Shown: piece by piece, positions 8,253-16,599 of the stretch
How positions within the stretch are numbered: the first letter of the stretch is position 1
Layout: every line of letters begins with the position of its first letter
Assembly (NCBI RefSeq): GCF_018156225.1
Contig: NZ_JAGTAR010000010.1
Location: 88,540-152,539 of the forward strand
Direction: 5' to 3'
Source of the DNA: Carboxylicivirga sediminis
GTDB lineage: Bacteria > Bacteroidota > Bacteroidia > Bacteroidales > Marinilabiliaceae
Length of the DNA stretch: 64,000 nt
Made by a program: the position numbers and the translations under genes
The notes under the pieces: model-generated
What the model saw: only the letters and a program-made list of their open reading frames with translations
Told to the model about the DNA's origin: nothing
Database searches by the model: none

Positions 8253-9379
8253 TCAAACTTAACTTTCGAAATAAAAAAGTTAGGTGTAAATACCAGGTTA
8301 ATGCCATAAGAATAGTCAAACTGACTGGCTGGCACATCATAGTATGTTTCTACCATAGCGCTAAACTTTATCTGCTTCATAAACGTTTTGGTAAAGCTCA
8401 ATTTTGAAGTAATTAAGTTGCGGTATTCGGTGTAATACCCTGGCTGGTAGTTGGATGTTGACTGAAATATAGAATTTCCTTTAGGTGCCAGAAAATTGTG
8501 CGCTCGCCAGAAGCCGGTCATTAATGTGCCGTATTTGTAGTTGACCTCTGCTACCGGATATATGGCATTACCATTGGTGAAATCCCAGCCAGATTGAGCA
8601 GTGAGATCATGATAAGTAGCAAAATAGGTGGCAATGCCAATGTCTCGGATAAATCCCTCTCCAATATCGTAGCTCATTTTTAGTCCGGTTGCCAGGTTGG
8701 CTAATGATTGCATACGTTCACTATAGTTACTTATCTGTCCTCCTAGATGAGTGGCCACAAGTTGCCCGGGAATGCTCAAACTGAAATCGCTTTCTGGTTT
8801 TGTAAGTGTAAATTCGGTACTCAAACCAGCGGTAAATTTTTCAGGTTTATCATCGCCTAAAAAGATAAACTGCTCCCAGTCTACCCAGGTGTCCAACCAT
8901 AGTTTATCAGAGGTATATACAAACTGAAATCCGTTTTCTATGGGGCGTGTATATTGATTTTCAGGATCGAATAAAGGCTCTATTAATCGGTGGTGTATAT
9001 CGCCTTTAAGTCCCCCCATTATTAAATCAAGTTTGTCGGTAAGTTTTGTGTGTATAGAAAATGTTGGTAGTACTTCTGTGAATTCGTTCATGCCACTGAA
9101 CTGGATGACATGCACACCTGCCTTTATTCGTAAACGGGAACCTGCATAATAAACCAATGAGGGTTGGGCTGTGTAACCCATTAGGGTATATCCTTCAATG
9201 TAGTTGCCGAAGTATTCGTTGTTTTTAACGAAGTTGTTGTTTTCAAGTCTGAAATACAGGTTGTTGCCTGCGTTTTCTTTGAATTCAGGATAGTAATATC
9301 GCCAGGTTTGGTCAACCTGTGCAAGACTCATACTGCACCAAAATACCACACAACAAAGTACACCAATCCCACGAAACAT
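8249..9379 (-). CDS. Putative outer-membrane beta-barrel protein
   Basis: A 376-aa exported protein. The N-terminus MFRGIGVLCCVVFWCSMSLA is a signal peptide with a plausible cut before QVDQTWRYYYPEF. The rest alternates short aromatic strands with turns (YTLMGYTA, LVYYAGSRLRIKAGVHVIQF, LDTWVDWEQFIFLGD) and ends in an amphipathic strand, as expected for an outer-membrane barrel. No recognised family motif; function unknown. Downstream of the LytTR response regulator gene on the same strand by 118 bp, so co-regulation is possible but unproven. Confidence 0.7.
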   Translation of the reverse strand: MFRGIGVLCCVVFWCSMSLAQVDQTWRYYYPEFKENAGNNLYFRLENNNFVKNNEYFGNYIEGYTLMGYTAQPSLVYYAGSRLRIKAGVHVIQFSGMNEFTEVLPTFSIHTKLTDKLDLIMGGLKGDIHHRLIEPLFDPENQYTRPIENGFQFVYTSDKLWLDTWVDWEQFIFLGDDKPEKFTAGLSTEFTLTKPESDFSLSIPGQLVATHLGGQISNYSERMQSLANLATGLKMSYDIGEGFIRDIGIATYFATYHDLTAQSGWDFTNGNAIYPVAEVNYKYGTLMTGFWRAHNFLAPKGNSIFQSTSNYQPGYYTEYRNLITSKLSFTKTFMKQIKFSAMVETYYDVPASQFDYSYGINLVFTPNFFISKVKFD

Positions 9380-9497
9380 TTGCTTAATTAGTTAGATGAT
9401 TTCCCAATTTTTAAACACTCACCTACTAATACTTTATTGCGATAAAAAAGTTATAAAAAAAGATAAATTTTTTTAATCGATTTGTTATTTGGAATAA

Positions 9498-10253
9498 TTA
9501 CGCATACATCTTACTTAGCTCCAGTAGTTCAATTAACTGGTCGTAACGCCTATCTTCATACATTACTTCATCGCCAGTGTTCATTTTTATGCGCTGTAAT
9601 TCGGGTTTAACTTCTTTAACCTGATTGAGGTTGATTAAATAATGTGGATGACATCTGAAAAAAGAATGATCAGTCAGCATGGCTTCATAGCGCCTCAAAG
9701 GTTTAGCTGCAAAGTAGTAACTGTTGTCAGTCATGTAGAAATTAGCTCCTCCCTGAATCGCTTTGCCCCAAGCAATTTCGTTGACATTGAACACTCTGAA
9801 GTTGGTTTTACCCTGTAAGATTATTTGATGCTCATTGTGTTCGATGTTATTGAAAAGGGTTTGTATTTTGAGTCTGTAATTCTGGTCAAGCAGTTCGTCA
9901 ATGGCTTTGTCAATGGCAATTACCAATTCGTTAATATCGAATGGTTTGAATACAAATTCAACTGCAGCATGCTGCAAGGCTTTAACCGCGTACTCATGAT
10001 AGGCCGACATAAATACGATCTTAAAGTCCATGTTTTTACAAAGTTTGATAACGTCAAATGAGGTTCCATCAATTAAGTGAATGTCCATTAATAAAAGCTC
10101 TGGTTGAAGGCTGTTTATTTTGTCAACTGCCTCATTCACTCGTTCAGCCTTGCCAACGATGTTGATCTCAGGGAAGTGCTTTTCAATAACCCTGCATACA
10201 GCTAATGCATTGAGCGGATCGTCTTCTATTATTAATGTTTTTATTCGTTTCAT
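9498..10253 (-). CDS. LytTR-family response regulator
   Basis: A 251-aa two-component response regulator. The receiver (residues 1-120) shows KTLIIEDDPLNALAV with the acidic pair, MDIHL (phospho-acceptor Asp near residue 57), MSAYHEYAVKAL and KPF (the conserved Lys). The C-terminal LytTR DNA-binding domain (about 145-250) contains RCHPHYLINLNQVKE, the HxSxxVNL-type motif. It starts 1 bp after the sensor kinase gene, so the two form a pair. Targets are unknown. Confidence 0.93.
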   Translation of the reverse strand: MKRIKTLIIEDDPLNALAVCRVIEKHFPEINIVGKAERVNEAVDKINSLQPELLLMDIHLIDGTSFDVIKLCKNMDFKIVFMSAYHEYAVKALQHAAVEFVFKPFDINELVIAIDKAIDELLDQNYRLKIQTLFNNIEHNEHQIILQGKTNFRVFNVNEIAWGKAIQGGANFYMTDNSYYFAAKPLRRYEAMLTDHSFFRCHPHYLINLNQVKEVKPELQRIKMNTGDEVMYEDRRYDQLIELLELSKMYA

Positions 10254-10254
10254 T

Positions 10255-12210
10255 TCAGGTTTTTAAGGTTGTTTCCTGGGTGATTAAAGGTATTGATATG
10301 CGGGCTATTGTGCCTCTTTCAAACGGGTCTTTCTTCTTTTTGTCGAAGATTTCAAATGTTGTTTTCTGTTTTGTGTCTTTCTCTAATATGCTAAGTCTTT
10401 CCTGGGTAATCTTTATAGCCATCGATTCGTGCTGTTTTTCGCTTTTGCTTAATCGATCCTGATAATCAATGCCCAGGCCGTTATCATCTACTTCCAGAAT
10501 CATTTGATTCCCGTTTTTGAGAATGCGAACAATAAGCTTGCCAGTTTCACCCAGTGGCTTAAGGCCGTGTTCTATTGCGTTTTCTACAAATGGTTGAATC
10601 AGCATAGGCGGGATAACTACCTTGTTGTTCTTTATTTCGTCGCTGATGATAATATCAAATGTAAAGGGCGGGGAGAAGCGAAGTTGCTGTATTTTCAAGT
10701 AGTATTGCAACATTTCGGTTTCTTCCTGGATGGGGATAAACTCATAGTTGCTACTGCGTAATACATGTCGCATCAACTTGGAAAAGTCAGATAAAAAGCG
10801 GCTGGACTTCTCCATGTTGTTTTCCAATATAAATACCTGTATGGCGCTTAGAGCATTAAAAATAAAATGCGGATTCATTTGGGAGCGCAGCAGGCGCTGC
10901 TGAAAGCGCAGGTTTTTATAACGACTGCGCAGTCTTCCCTGGAATATTATGAGCATGGCAACTACCACCAGTACAATTACTACAACTACTGTTGCCACAA
11001 GCACCGAGCGCTGCTTGGATAGCAATGTTTTTTGCAACAATGCTTCTTTGTTCAATTCATCTATTTGCAGTTGCTGCAGGGTATTGTTGTATTTGGCTTC
11101 AATGGAAGCCATATGAAACAGATTTTTCTCATTAAGTATACTATCCTTAAAACTTGTTGCCAGCTTGTAGTATTCAAGGGAGCGATTGTATAGCTGGTTT
11201 TGCTCATAGGCTTTTGAGAGCAGTGATGCTGCTTCTTCGGCTGTGTATTTCGAGCCAATTTCCATGGCCATGTTTAAGCCTTGCTCCAGGTAGGTGATGG
11301 CCCGGTTTGGCAGATTGTCATTCAGGTATGTTTTACCTATTTGTGTGTAGCTAACCGAGGTAAGCATACGATCTTCCAACTCCTGATTGATCTCTAATGC
11401 TTTTAAAAGGTAGTCGAGTGCCAATCTGTTTTGCTGCTTGGCTATATAGGCACTGCCTATGCTGTTGTAGCAGATGGATTGGCCCACCCGGCTGTTGATT
11501 TGCGTATTGTAATCAAGTGATTTAAAATAATAATACATGGCCGAATCCAGCTGGTTCAGCTTCATGTAAGCTTCACCAATATTATTGGTATTAATGGCCA
11601 TACCCAGCATATTATTCATCCGTTCGGATATGTGTAACCCGCGTCTGAAATATTCAATGGCCGAATGATACCTTTCCATGGCTATACTTACATTACCCAT
11701 TCCGTTAATGGCCTTGCTAAGGCTAAGTGAGTCATTGCATTGTTCGGCTAGTTGGAGCGCTTTCATATGCATATCCAGCGCCTGTGGGTTTTCATCTATT
11801 CGTCGAAATATAACGCCTATTTGGTTATAAGCTCTTGTTTGAAACTGCAGGTTGTTTGAGGCTTCGGCTATGTTAAGTGCCTTTTGCAGCATCTTCATAG
11901 CATCAGAATAGTAGGATTTGTTGCGGAGCCTTTGACCTACAAGTGTATAAATATTGAAAAGGTAGTTGTTGAAATCACCTTTTATCGCCATATCTTCAGC
12001 CTCCTTCAGGTAGTTGTCAAAAGCGGGTAAGTTGCCCGAGCTGGCATCATACGTTTCATTCGATTGTAAAATAAGCTGTTCAATCATCAATGAATCCTGT
12101 GCAGATACAGATGTTTCTATCAGTTCATCAGAAACTTCCGCCTTTTGAAAGTCGCAACTGAATAATACGAACGAGGTAATTAATATGATGAGTGTGTTTC
12201 TCAGATCCAA
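10255..12210 (-). CDS. TPR-containing sensor histidine kinase (LytS/YehU type)
   Basis: A 651-aa sensor. The N-terminus ends in a lipobox-like FVLFSC near residue 19, so the leader could be a lipoprotein signal or an anchor. It is followed by 7-8 TPR repeats (residues 60-360, e.g. AYNQIGVIFRRIDENPQALDMH), which would be periplasmic. A membrane segment lies near 400-422 (VLVATVVVVIVLVVVAMLII). The His_kinase domain (PF06580) follows: QMNPHFIFNALSAIQ holds the phospho-accepting His, and PPMLIQPFVENAIEHGL plus DDNGLGI form the ATP-binding site. Paired with the LytTR regulator one base downstream. Confidence 0.92.
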   Translation of the reverse strand: MDLRNTLIILITSFVLFSCDFQKAEVSDELIETSVSAQDSLMIEQLILQSNETYDASSGNLPAFDNYLKEAEDMAIKGDFNNYLFNIYTLVGQRLRNKSYYSDAMKMLQKALNIAEASNNLQFQTRAYNQIGVIFRRIDENPQALDMHMKALQLAEQCNDSLSLSKAINGMGNVSIAMERYHSAIEYFRRGLHISERMNNMLGMAINTNNIGEAYMKLNQLDSAMYYYFKSLDYNTQINSRVGQSICYNSIGSAYIAKQQNRLALDYLLKALEINQELEDRMLTSVSYTQIGKTYLNDNLPNRAITYLEQGLNMAMEIGSKYTAEEAASLLSKAYEQNQLYNRSLEYYKLATSFKDSILNEKNLFHMASIEAKYNNTLQQLQIDELNKEALLQKTLLSKQRSVLVATVVVVIVLVVVAMLIIFQGRLRSRYKNLRFQQRLLRSQMNPHFIFNALSAIQVFILENNMEKSSRFLSDFSKLMRHVLRSSNYEFIPIQEETEMLQYYLKIQQLRFSPPFTFDIIISDEIKNNKVVIPPMLIQPFVENAIEHGLKPLGETGKLIVRILKNGNQMILEVDDNGLGIDYQDRLSKSEKQHESMAIKITQERLSILEKDTKQKTTFEIFDKKKKDPFERGTIARISIPLITQETTLKT

Positions 12211-12367
12211 AATTCTTCGACTTTAGTGAACGGCTAATTTACACTTTAGTACAAATTATAAAAATTTAAGCGTGAATGTTTTTATTTGAACAGAAAGTTA
12301 TTAACCAAGTTATAAACACTACCAAGGCGGGAATAAATATATATTTGCACGAAAATTATAGAAGGCT

Positions 12368-13366
12368 GTGAAGATAGGAAAGCTTGAATTAGGGGATAAA
12401 CCATTGTTTTTGGCACCAATGGAAGATGTGACTGATCCGTCATTCCGGGTGTTTTGCAAAGAGCAGGGAGTAGATATGATGTATACCGAGTTTGTGTCGG
12501 CCGATGCATTGGTGCGCAATGTTAATCGTTCGTTGCGCAAGCTGGAGTTGATGGATGCGGAGAGACCTGTTGGGATACAGATTTATGGAAATGATATAGA
12601 GAAGATGGTGGTGGCAGCCAAAATGGCTGAAGCGGCTAATCCTGACGTGATTGATTTGAATTTTGGCTGTCCGGTTAAAAAAATTGCCGGTAAAGGAAGT
12701 GGTTCAGGTCTTTTGCTGGATATCCCAAAGATGCTGGCGATTACCGATGCTGTTGTAAAGGCTGTAAATATACCTGTTACTGCCAAAACCCGATTGGGTT
12801 GGGATAGTGAATCGCTGGTGATTGAGCAGGTGGCAGAGCAATTACAGGATGTTGGCGTAAAGGCCTTGTGTATTCATGGGCGCACCAAAGAGCAAATGTA
12901 CAATGGAATAGCCGACTGGACCCTGATTGGGAAAGTGAAGGAAAATCCGCGCATCAACATACCAATTATTGGTAACGGCGATGTTGACAGCCCGCAGAAG
13001 GCCAAGCAGTTTTTTGATGATTATAATGTGGATGGTTTGATGATTGGCAGGGCGTCCATTGGAAGACCATGGATATTTAAAGAGATAAAGCACTTTCTGG
13101 ATACAGGTGAATTGCTTCCGCCTTTGACTATTAAAGAGCAGGCTCAATTGATGGATGAGATTGTACAAAAATCCTGCGCAATGATTGGAGAGCGTCGTGG
13201 AATACTGCATGCCCGCCGCCATCTGGCCATTCCGTTTAAAAATCTACCTGATATCAGGCCATTGCGTATCCAGCTGTTAAGAGAAAAGACAGTTGCCGGG
13301 ATATCAGAAGTGCTTATGCAAATTGGCGATAAGTATGCTGATTATTCAGAGGCTGACTCGGCGTAA
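12368..13366 (+). CDS. dusB: tRNA-dihydrouridine synthase
   Basis: A 332-aa flavoenzyme that reduces uridine in tRNA. Dus signatures: PLFLAPMEDVTDPSFR at the N-terminus, NFGCPVKKIAGKGSGSGLL with the catalytic Cys near residue 100, TAKTRLGW, CIHGRTKEQMYNG and GNGDVDSP. The GMIGRASIGRPW-type loop appears as GLMIGRASIGRPWIF. It starts with GTG (12368); a TATATTTG -7-like box lies at 12340-12347, 20 bp upstream. Its last 25 bp overlap the convergent permease gene. Confidence 0.94.
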   Translation: MKIGKLELGDKPLFLAPMEDVTDPSFRVFCKEQGVDMMYTEFVSADALVRNVNRSLRKLELMDAERPVGIQIYGNDIEKMVVAAKMAEAANPDVIDLNFGCPVKKIAGKGSGSGLLLDIPKMLAITDAVVKAVNIPVTAKTRLGWDSESLVIEQVAEQLQDVGVKALCIHGRTKEQMYNGIADWTLIGKVKENPRINIPIIGNGDVDSPQKAKQFFDDYNVDGLMIGRASIGRPWIFKEIKHFLDTGELLPPLTIKEQAQLMDEIVQKSCAMIGERRGILHARRHLAIPFKNLPDIRPLRIQLLREKTVAGISEVLMQIGDKYADYSEADSA

Positions 13367-14580
13367 TACCTGCCAACAATCACTCTTACCGGATACCAGG
13401 CTGCCAGGGCGCTGATAATGGAAACGGTAATAATGACCAGGACCACATCTGTCCATTGCAGCACCACGGGGTAGGCATCGGTTATATAATTGCCACTGCC
13501 ACTAAATTTGATGATGCCGAAATGTTCTTGCACTAAAACGATGACAATTCCCAGCAATGAGCCTATGATAATGCCAGCAACTGAAATTAACCAGCCTTCA
13601 GTCATGAAAATGCGGGTGATTAAACGCTTATTAGCACCCATGCTTTTAAGCGTAAAAATGCTTTCCTTCTTTTCGTAAATAAGCATGGCCAGATTGGCCA
13701 CAATATTAAAGGCTGCAATGGCTATAATAAAGCTAAGTATGATGTAGGCCATGAGCTTTTCCACCTTCATCACTTTATAAAACGCCTCGTGTTGTTCCTG
13801 TTGGTTCAATACATTCATTTGCTCACCAGCCAATGCCTGAATGGCTTTTTCTACTTTCGCTATGTCGGCATTGTCATCTACCTTAATGGCCAGCGACGAG
13901 ATGGTTTTGTCATCGTATTGTAATAATCTTCGGGCTTGTTCAATGTCAACAATCAGGTATTGTCCGTCATACTCTTCCTGATTGACGGCAAAGAAACCTG
14001 ATGGGCTTAAGTATTCTTGCCTGAAAGCATTTTGTGGTGCCATCATGTTAACATTGCCCAGGCGCTTGGGAACATACATGGTAAGCGGTGTCACAAAATT
14101 GAGCCGAATAGCCAGCTGATCGGCCAGACGTTTACCAATAACCCCTCTGAACTCCGATTTGTATTTTAGCTCATACTTGCCATCAATCATTATTGAATCG
14201 ATGCTGCTCACCTTATTAAACATGGTATCAACACCCATAATCATGCCGGGTATTTTGCGCTGGCGGAATCGAAGTAGTGCCTGATGTTCCAGTACCTCTG
14301 AGATGCTTAGCACACCTTCGGTTTGCTTAATATCTTCATAAGGTATTGAGTCGGTAGATATTACTTTCCCCGTTAAGGGTACAACTTTTAAATCAGGATC
14401 GAAAGCTGTGTACAGATCGCCCATTAGACCATGCACCCCGTTGAAGACAGATAGCACGATTACCAAAGCCATACTGCCTGTTAATACGCCGAAAACCGAA
14501 ATCATCGAGATGATGTTAATAATGTTCTGCGATTTCTTGGCGTATAAATACCGGCGCGCTATGTCAAAGGCTAACTTCAT
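13342..14580 (-). CDS. LolC/LolE-family (FtsX-type) ABC transporter permease
   Basis: A 412-aa inner-membrane protein. The N-terminus FDIARRYLYAKKSQNIINIIS is typical of LolC/E permeases; one membrane helix is followed by a periplasmic MacB-PCD-like domain (about residues 50-255). Three C-terminal helices form the FtsX domain, with KKESIFTLKSMGANKRLI, the conserved coupling loop. In proteobacteria the family moves lipoproteins to the outer membrane; no ATPase gene is adjacent here. The start is 6 bp after the methyltransferase gene, so it is the third gene of the rbfA operon. Its 3' end overlaps dusB by 25 bp in the convergent sense. Confidence 0.88.
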   Translation of the reverse strand: MKLAFDIARRYLYAKKSQNIINIISMISVFGVLTGSMALVIVLSVFNGVHGLMGDLYTAFDPDLKVVPLTGKVISTDSIPYEDIKQTEGVLSISEVLEHQALLRFRQRKIPGMIMGVDTMFNKVSSIDSIMIDGKYELKYKSEFRGVIGKRLADQLAIRLNFVTPLTMYVPKRLGNVNMMAPQNAFRQEYLSPSGFFAVNQEEYDGQYLIVDIEQARRLLQYDDKTISSLAIKVDDNADIAKVEKAIQALAGEQMNVLNQQEQHEAFYKVMKVEKLMAYIILSFIIAIAAFNIVANLAMLIYEKKESIFTLKSMGANKRLITRIFMTEGWLISVAGIIIGSLLGIVIVLVQEHFGIIKFSGSGNYITDAYPVVLQWTDVVLVIITVSIISALAAWYPVRVIVGRYYAESASE

Positions 14581-14586
14581 GCGTTA

Positions 14587-15408
14587 TTACTTTTGGGCTA
14601 CTACCATTAAACCGGTTCCTTTGCTGTGACGTGTGCTAATATCTATCCAGTTGAGTACGAAGGCAATTGGATAAGTAACCAGGTAATAGAATGGCAATGC
14701 AATGAAGAATAACTTGGTGGTATTGAGTGCTTTAATAGGAAATTTCATTGAAAGGCGCCATGAAATATTACCGGCTTTCCCATATGTATAGGATGTTCGA
14801 ATGTTTCTGAACCCTGCCTTTGTCAGTTTCTTTCTGATATCTTCGGCGTTATAGCCATCTCGCACGTGTTCATCAATAAAACCATGCACGCCTTCGTCTT
14901 CGTGGTGGTGATGTGTATCTGAGCCTCCCATATCCGATGGTGTAGAGATAATAAGCGTTGCATCTTTTTTCATCGACTGGTAGAAATTGGCAAAAACCAA
15001 TTCGTCTTCAAGGATATGCTCCATCACATCTACTGAAAGAATTAGATCATAGGCTTCTGTATTAACAAATTTTGTGAGGTCGGCATATTCAAAGACCACC
15101 CGGTTGTGGCGTTTAATTTTCTCAAAAAACTGGTTGCAGTCAGCAATTTGTTCTTCCTTAACATCAACGCCTTTAATGGTCCACTGCTTGCCAAGCGACG
15201 ACATATAATACACATATTGACCAAATCCGCTTCCGGCATCCAGCACTTGCATCTCTTTTTGATTCTGGCGCGCTACCCGGCGTAACTCGCGTCGTATATA
15301 CCAGGCCCTGAGTAAGAGAAGATCGAGTAAGCGGTAAAAAAAGATGCGTAATGCAGGCGTTTGATTAAATACTTTTCCTAATGAACGTTTAATTGGATCG
15401 TACTGCAT
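14587..15408 (-). CDS. Class I SAM-dependent methyltransferase
   Basis: A 273-aa protein. Motif I of the Rossmann fold is QVLDAGSGFGQYVYYM (about residues 54-70), followed by VDVKEEQIADC (motif II acidic loop), and LILSVDVMEHI (about 121-132), as in Methyltransf_11/23 enzymes of the UbiG/COQ5 type. The DTHHHHEDEG stretch near 165-175 is a His-rich loop. The C-terminus has a hydrophobic segment (FIALPFYYLVTYPIAFVLNW), so membrane association is likely. Substrate unknown. It lies 2 bp after rbfA and 6 bp before the permease gene. Confidence 0.85.
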   Translation of the reverse strand: MQYDPIKRSLGKVFNQTPALRIFFYRLLDLLLLRAWYIRRELRRVARQNQKEMQVLDAGSGFGQYVYYMSSLGKQWTIKGVDVKEEQIADCNQFFEKIKRHNRVVFEYADLTKFVNTEAYDLILSVDVMEHILEDELVFANFYQSMKKDATLIISTPSDMGGSDTHHHHEDEGVHGFIDEHVRDGYNAEDIRKKLTKAGFRNIRTSYTYGKAGNISWRLSMKFPIKALNTTKLFFIALPFYYLVTYPIAFVLNWIDISTRHSKGTGLMVVAQK

Positions 15409-15410
15409 GC

Positions 15411-15749
15411 TTAATCTTTTAATAGACGATCAATGTTATCCAGGTAATCGAGGCTGTCATCAACAAAGAAGCGTAGTTCCGGGATGATGCGCATTTGTTT
15501 ACCAACCCGTTTACCTAGGGCAAATCTGATTTGAGAACTTTGTTCATTAATTCCTTTCATCACCTCGTCAATATTTCCTGTTGGGAAGATGCTTAAATAT
15601 GCTTTGGCTTGCCCCAGATCTGGTGATATTCTTACAACCGTCACTGTAACCATAGTGCCAAGGCATACAGCCCGCATTTCGCGCTGAAAGATTTCGCTTA
15701 TTTCTTTTTGCAGAAGGCGGGATATTTTCTTTTGTCTCGTTGAATCCAT
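15411..15749 (-). CDS. rbfA: Ribosome-binding factor A
   Basis: A 112-aa KH-fold factor for late 30S maturation and 16S rRNA 5' end processing. It begins TRQKKISRLLQKEISEIFQ, then VTVTVVRISPDLGQAKAYLSI and ends IPELRFFVDDSLDYLDNIDRLL, matching RbfA along its whole length. First gene of a three-gene minus-strand operon with the methyltransferase and the permease. Confidence 0.95.
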   Translation of the reverse strand: MDSTRQKKISRLLQKEISEIFQREMRAVCLGTMVTVTVVRISPDLGQAKAYLSIFPTGNIDEVMKGINEQSSQIRFALGKRVGKQMRIIPELRFFVDDSLDYLDNIDRLLKD

Positions 15750-15965
15750 GTAACTAGTTTCCTATATAATATGCTTGTCAAACAATGCACATATTTATTG
15801 CATTGGTTTAAAAGCACGAAATTACGCTTTTTCGGTGGAAATATTGTTCTTACAACAGGCTCATATCAATGAATGACCAATAATATGGTCGAAAAAAAAC
15901 CTGCAACTCCTTTGAATCACAGGTCTCTCAAACCAAAACTTTTACCAATTATGAAAAAATATGGG

Positions 15966-16355
15966 CTATCTATCGCCTCTTTCACCTCTGTGCCCATTTC
16001 TCATTTCTTTCGCCCGTTCTTCTTCGAGCACTATATATTTTTCAAACTGCTCAGTACTGAGCACTGCTTCTAATTCTTTGTATTTGGCGTCACGTAAATC
16101 ATCTCTCAATATACGCATTTTTTCTCTATCTCCTTGAGTATTGTCCCTCAGTTTTTTGAATTGGTCTGCAAACTTAAGGTTAATACGCTCAATCTTGCTC
16201 CTTTGCTCTTCAGTTAATTGCAGAGCCTCCTGCATCATAATTGTTTGCCTCTTGGCCATATCTTCGGCACTCCAATTTTGCCTCTGACTACTTTTAAGGT
16301 TGCAAGCGCCTGCAACTATTAAAATAACTGTAAATACAACTAATTTATTGCTCAT
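15966..16355 (-). CDS. Small Spy/LTXXQ-like periplasmic lipoprotein
   Basis: A 129-aa protein with a lipoprotein signal: a hydrophobic leader ending VAGAC, Cys near residue 18. The mature part is helical and charged; LTEEQRSKIERINLKF and LSTEQFEKYIVLEEER follow the pattern of the LTXXQ repeats in Spy/CpxP-type envelope-stress chaperones. Two such repeats are visible. Chaperone or metal-stress roles are inferred from that similarity only. It is divergent from the PD40 protein gene. Confidence 0.72.
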   Translation of the reverse strand: MSNKLVVFTVILIVAGACNLKSSQRQNWSAEDMAKRQTIMMQEALQLTEEQRSKIERINLKFADQFKKLRDNTQGDREKMRILRDDLRDAKYKELEAVLSTEQFEKYIVLEEERAKEMRNGHRGERGDR

Positions 16356-16599
16356 TTTGTTCGGTTTTTATTCAATATTAATCCTTGGACGCCAAGTTGA
16401 TATTATTCCTGCGCGTTTGGTCGAAAATTAAACTTGTCGTTTTATGTGGATTAAGATTCAGGTATTCAGGAGTATAGTGGATTTGCATTTCGGCGATAAA
16501 AGACCTGGTAAACATTTGTTAACATTTTTTTGTTTGATAGATAAGTATTTACGGAAATTTGACTTATTTTGCGATGAATATGTAGTTCGGGATAACTAT

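Noticed and set aside
12211..12367. Small minus-strand open frames over the dusB start
   Set aside because: They overlap the dusB coding start and promoter region, with no family features.
15869..15898. GACCA/TGGTC hairpin next to a run of A
   Set aside because: The T-run would precede, not follow, the hairpin on the minus strand, and neither direction gives a proper terminator.
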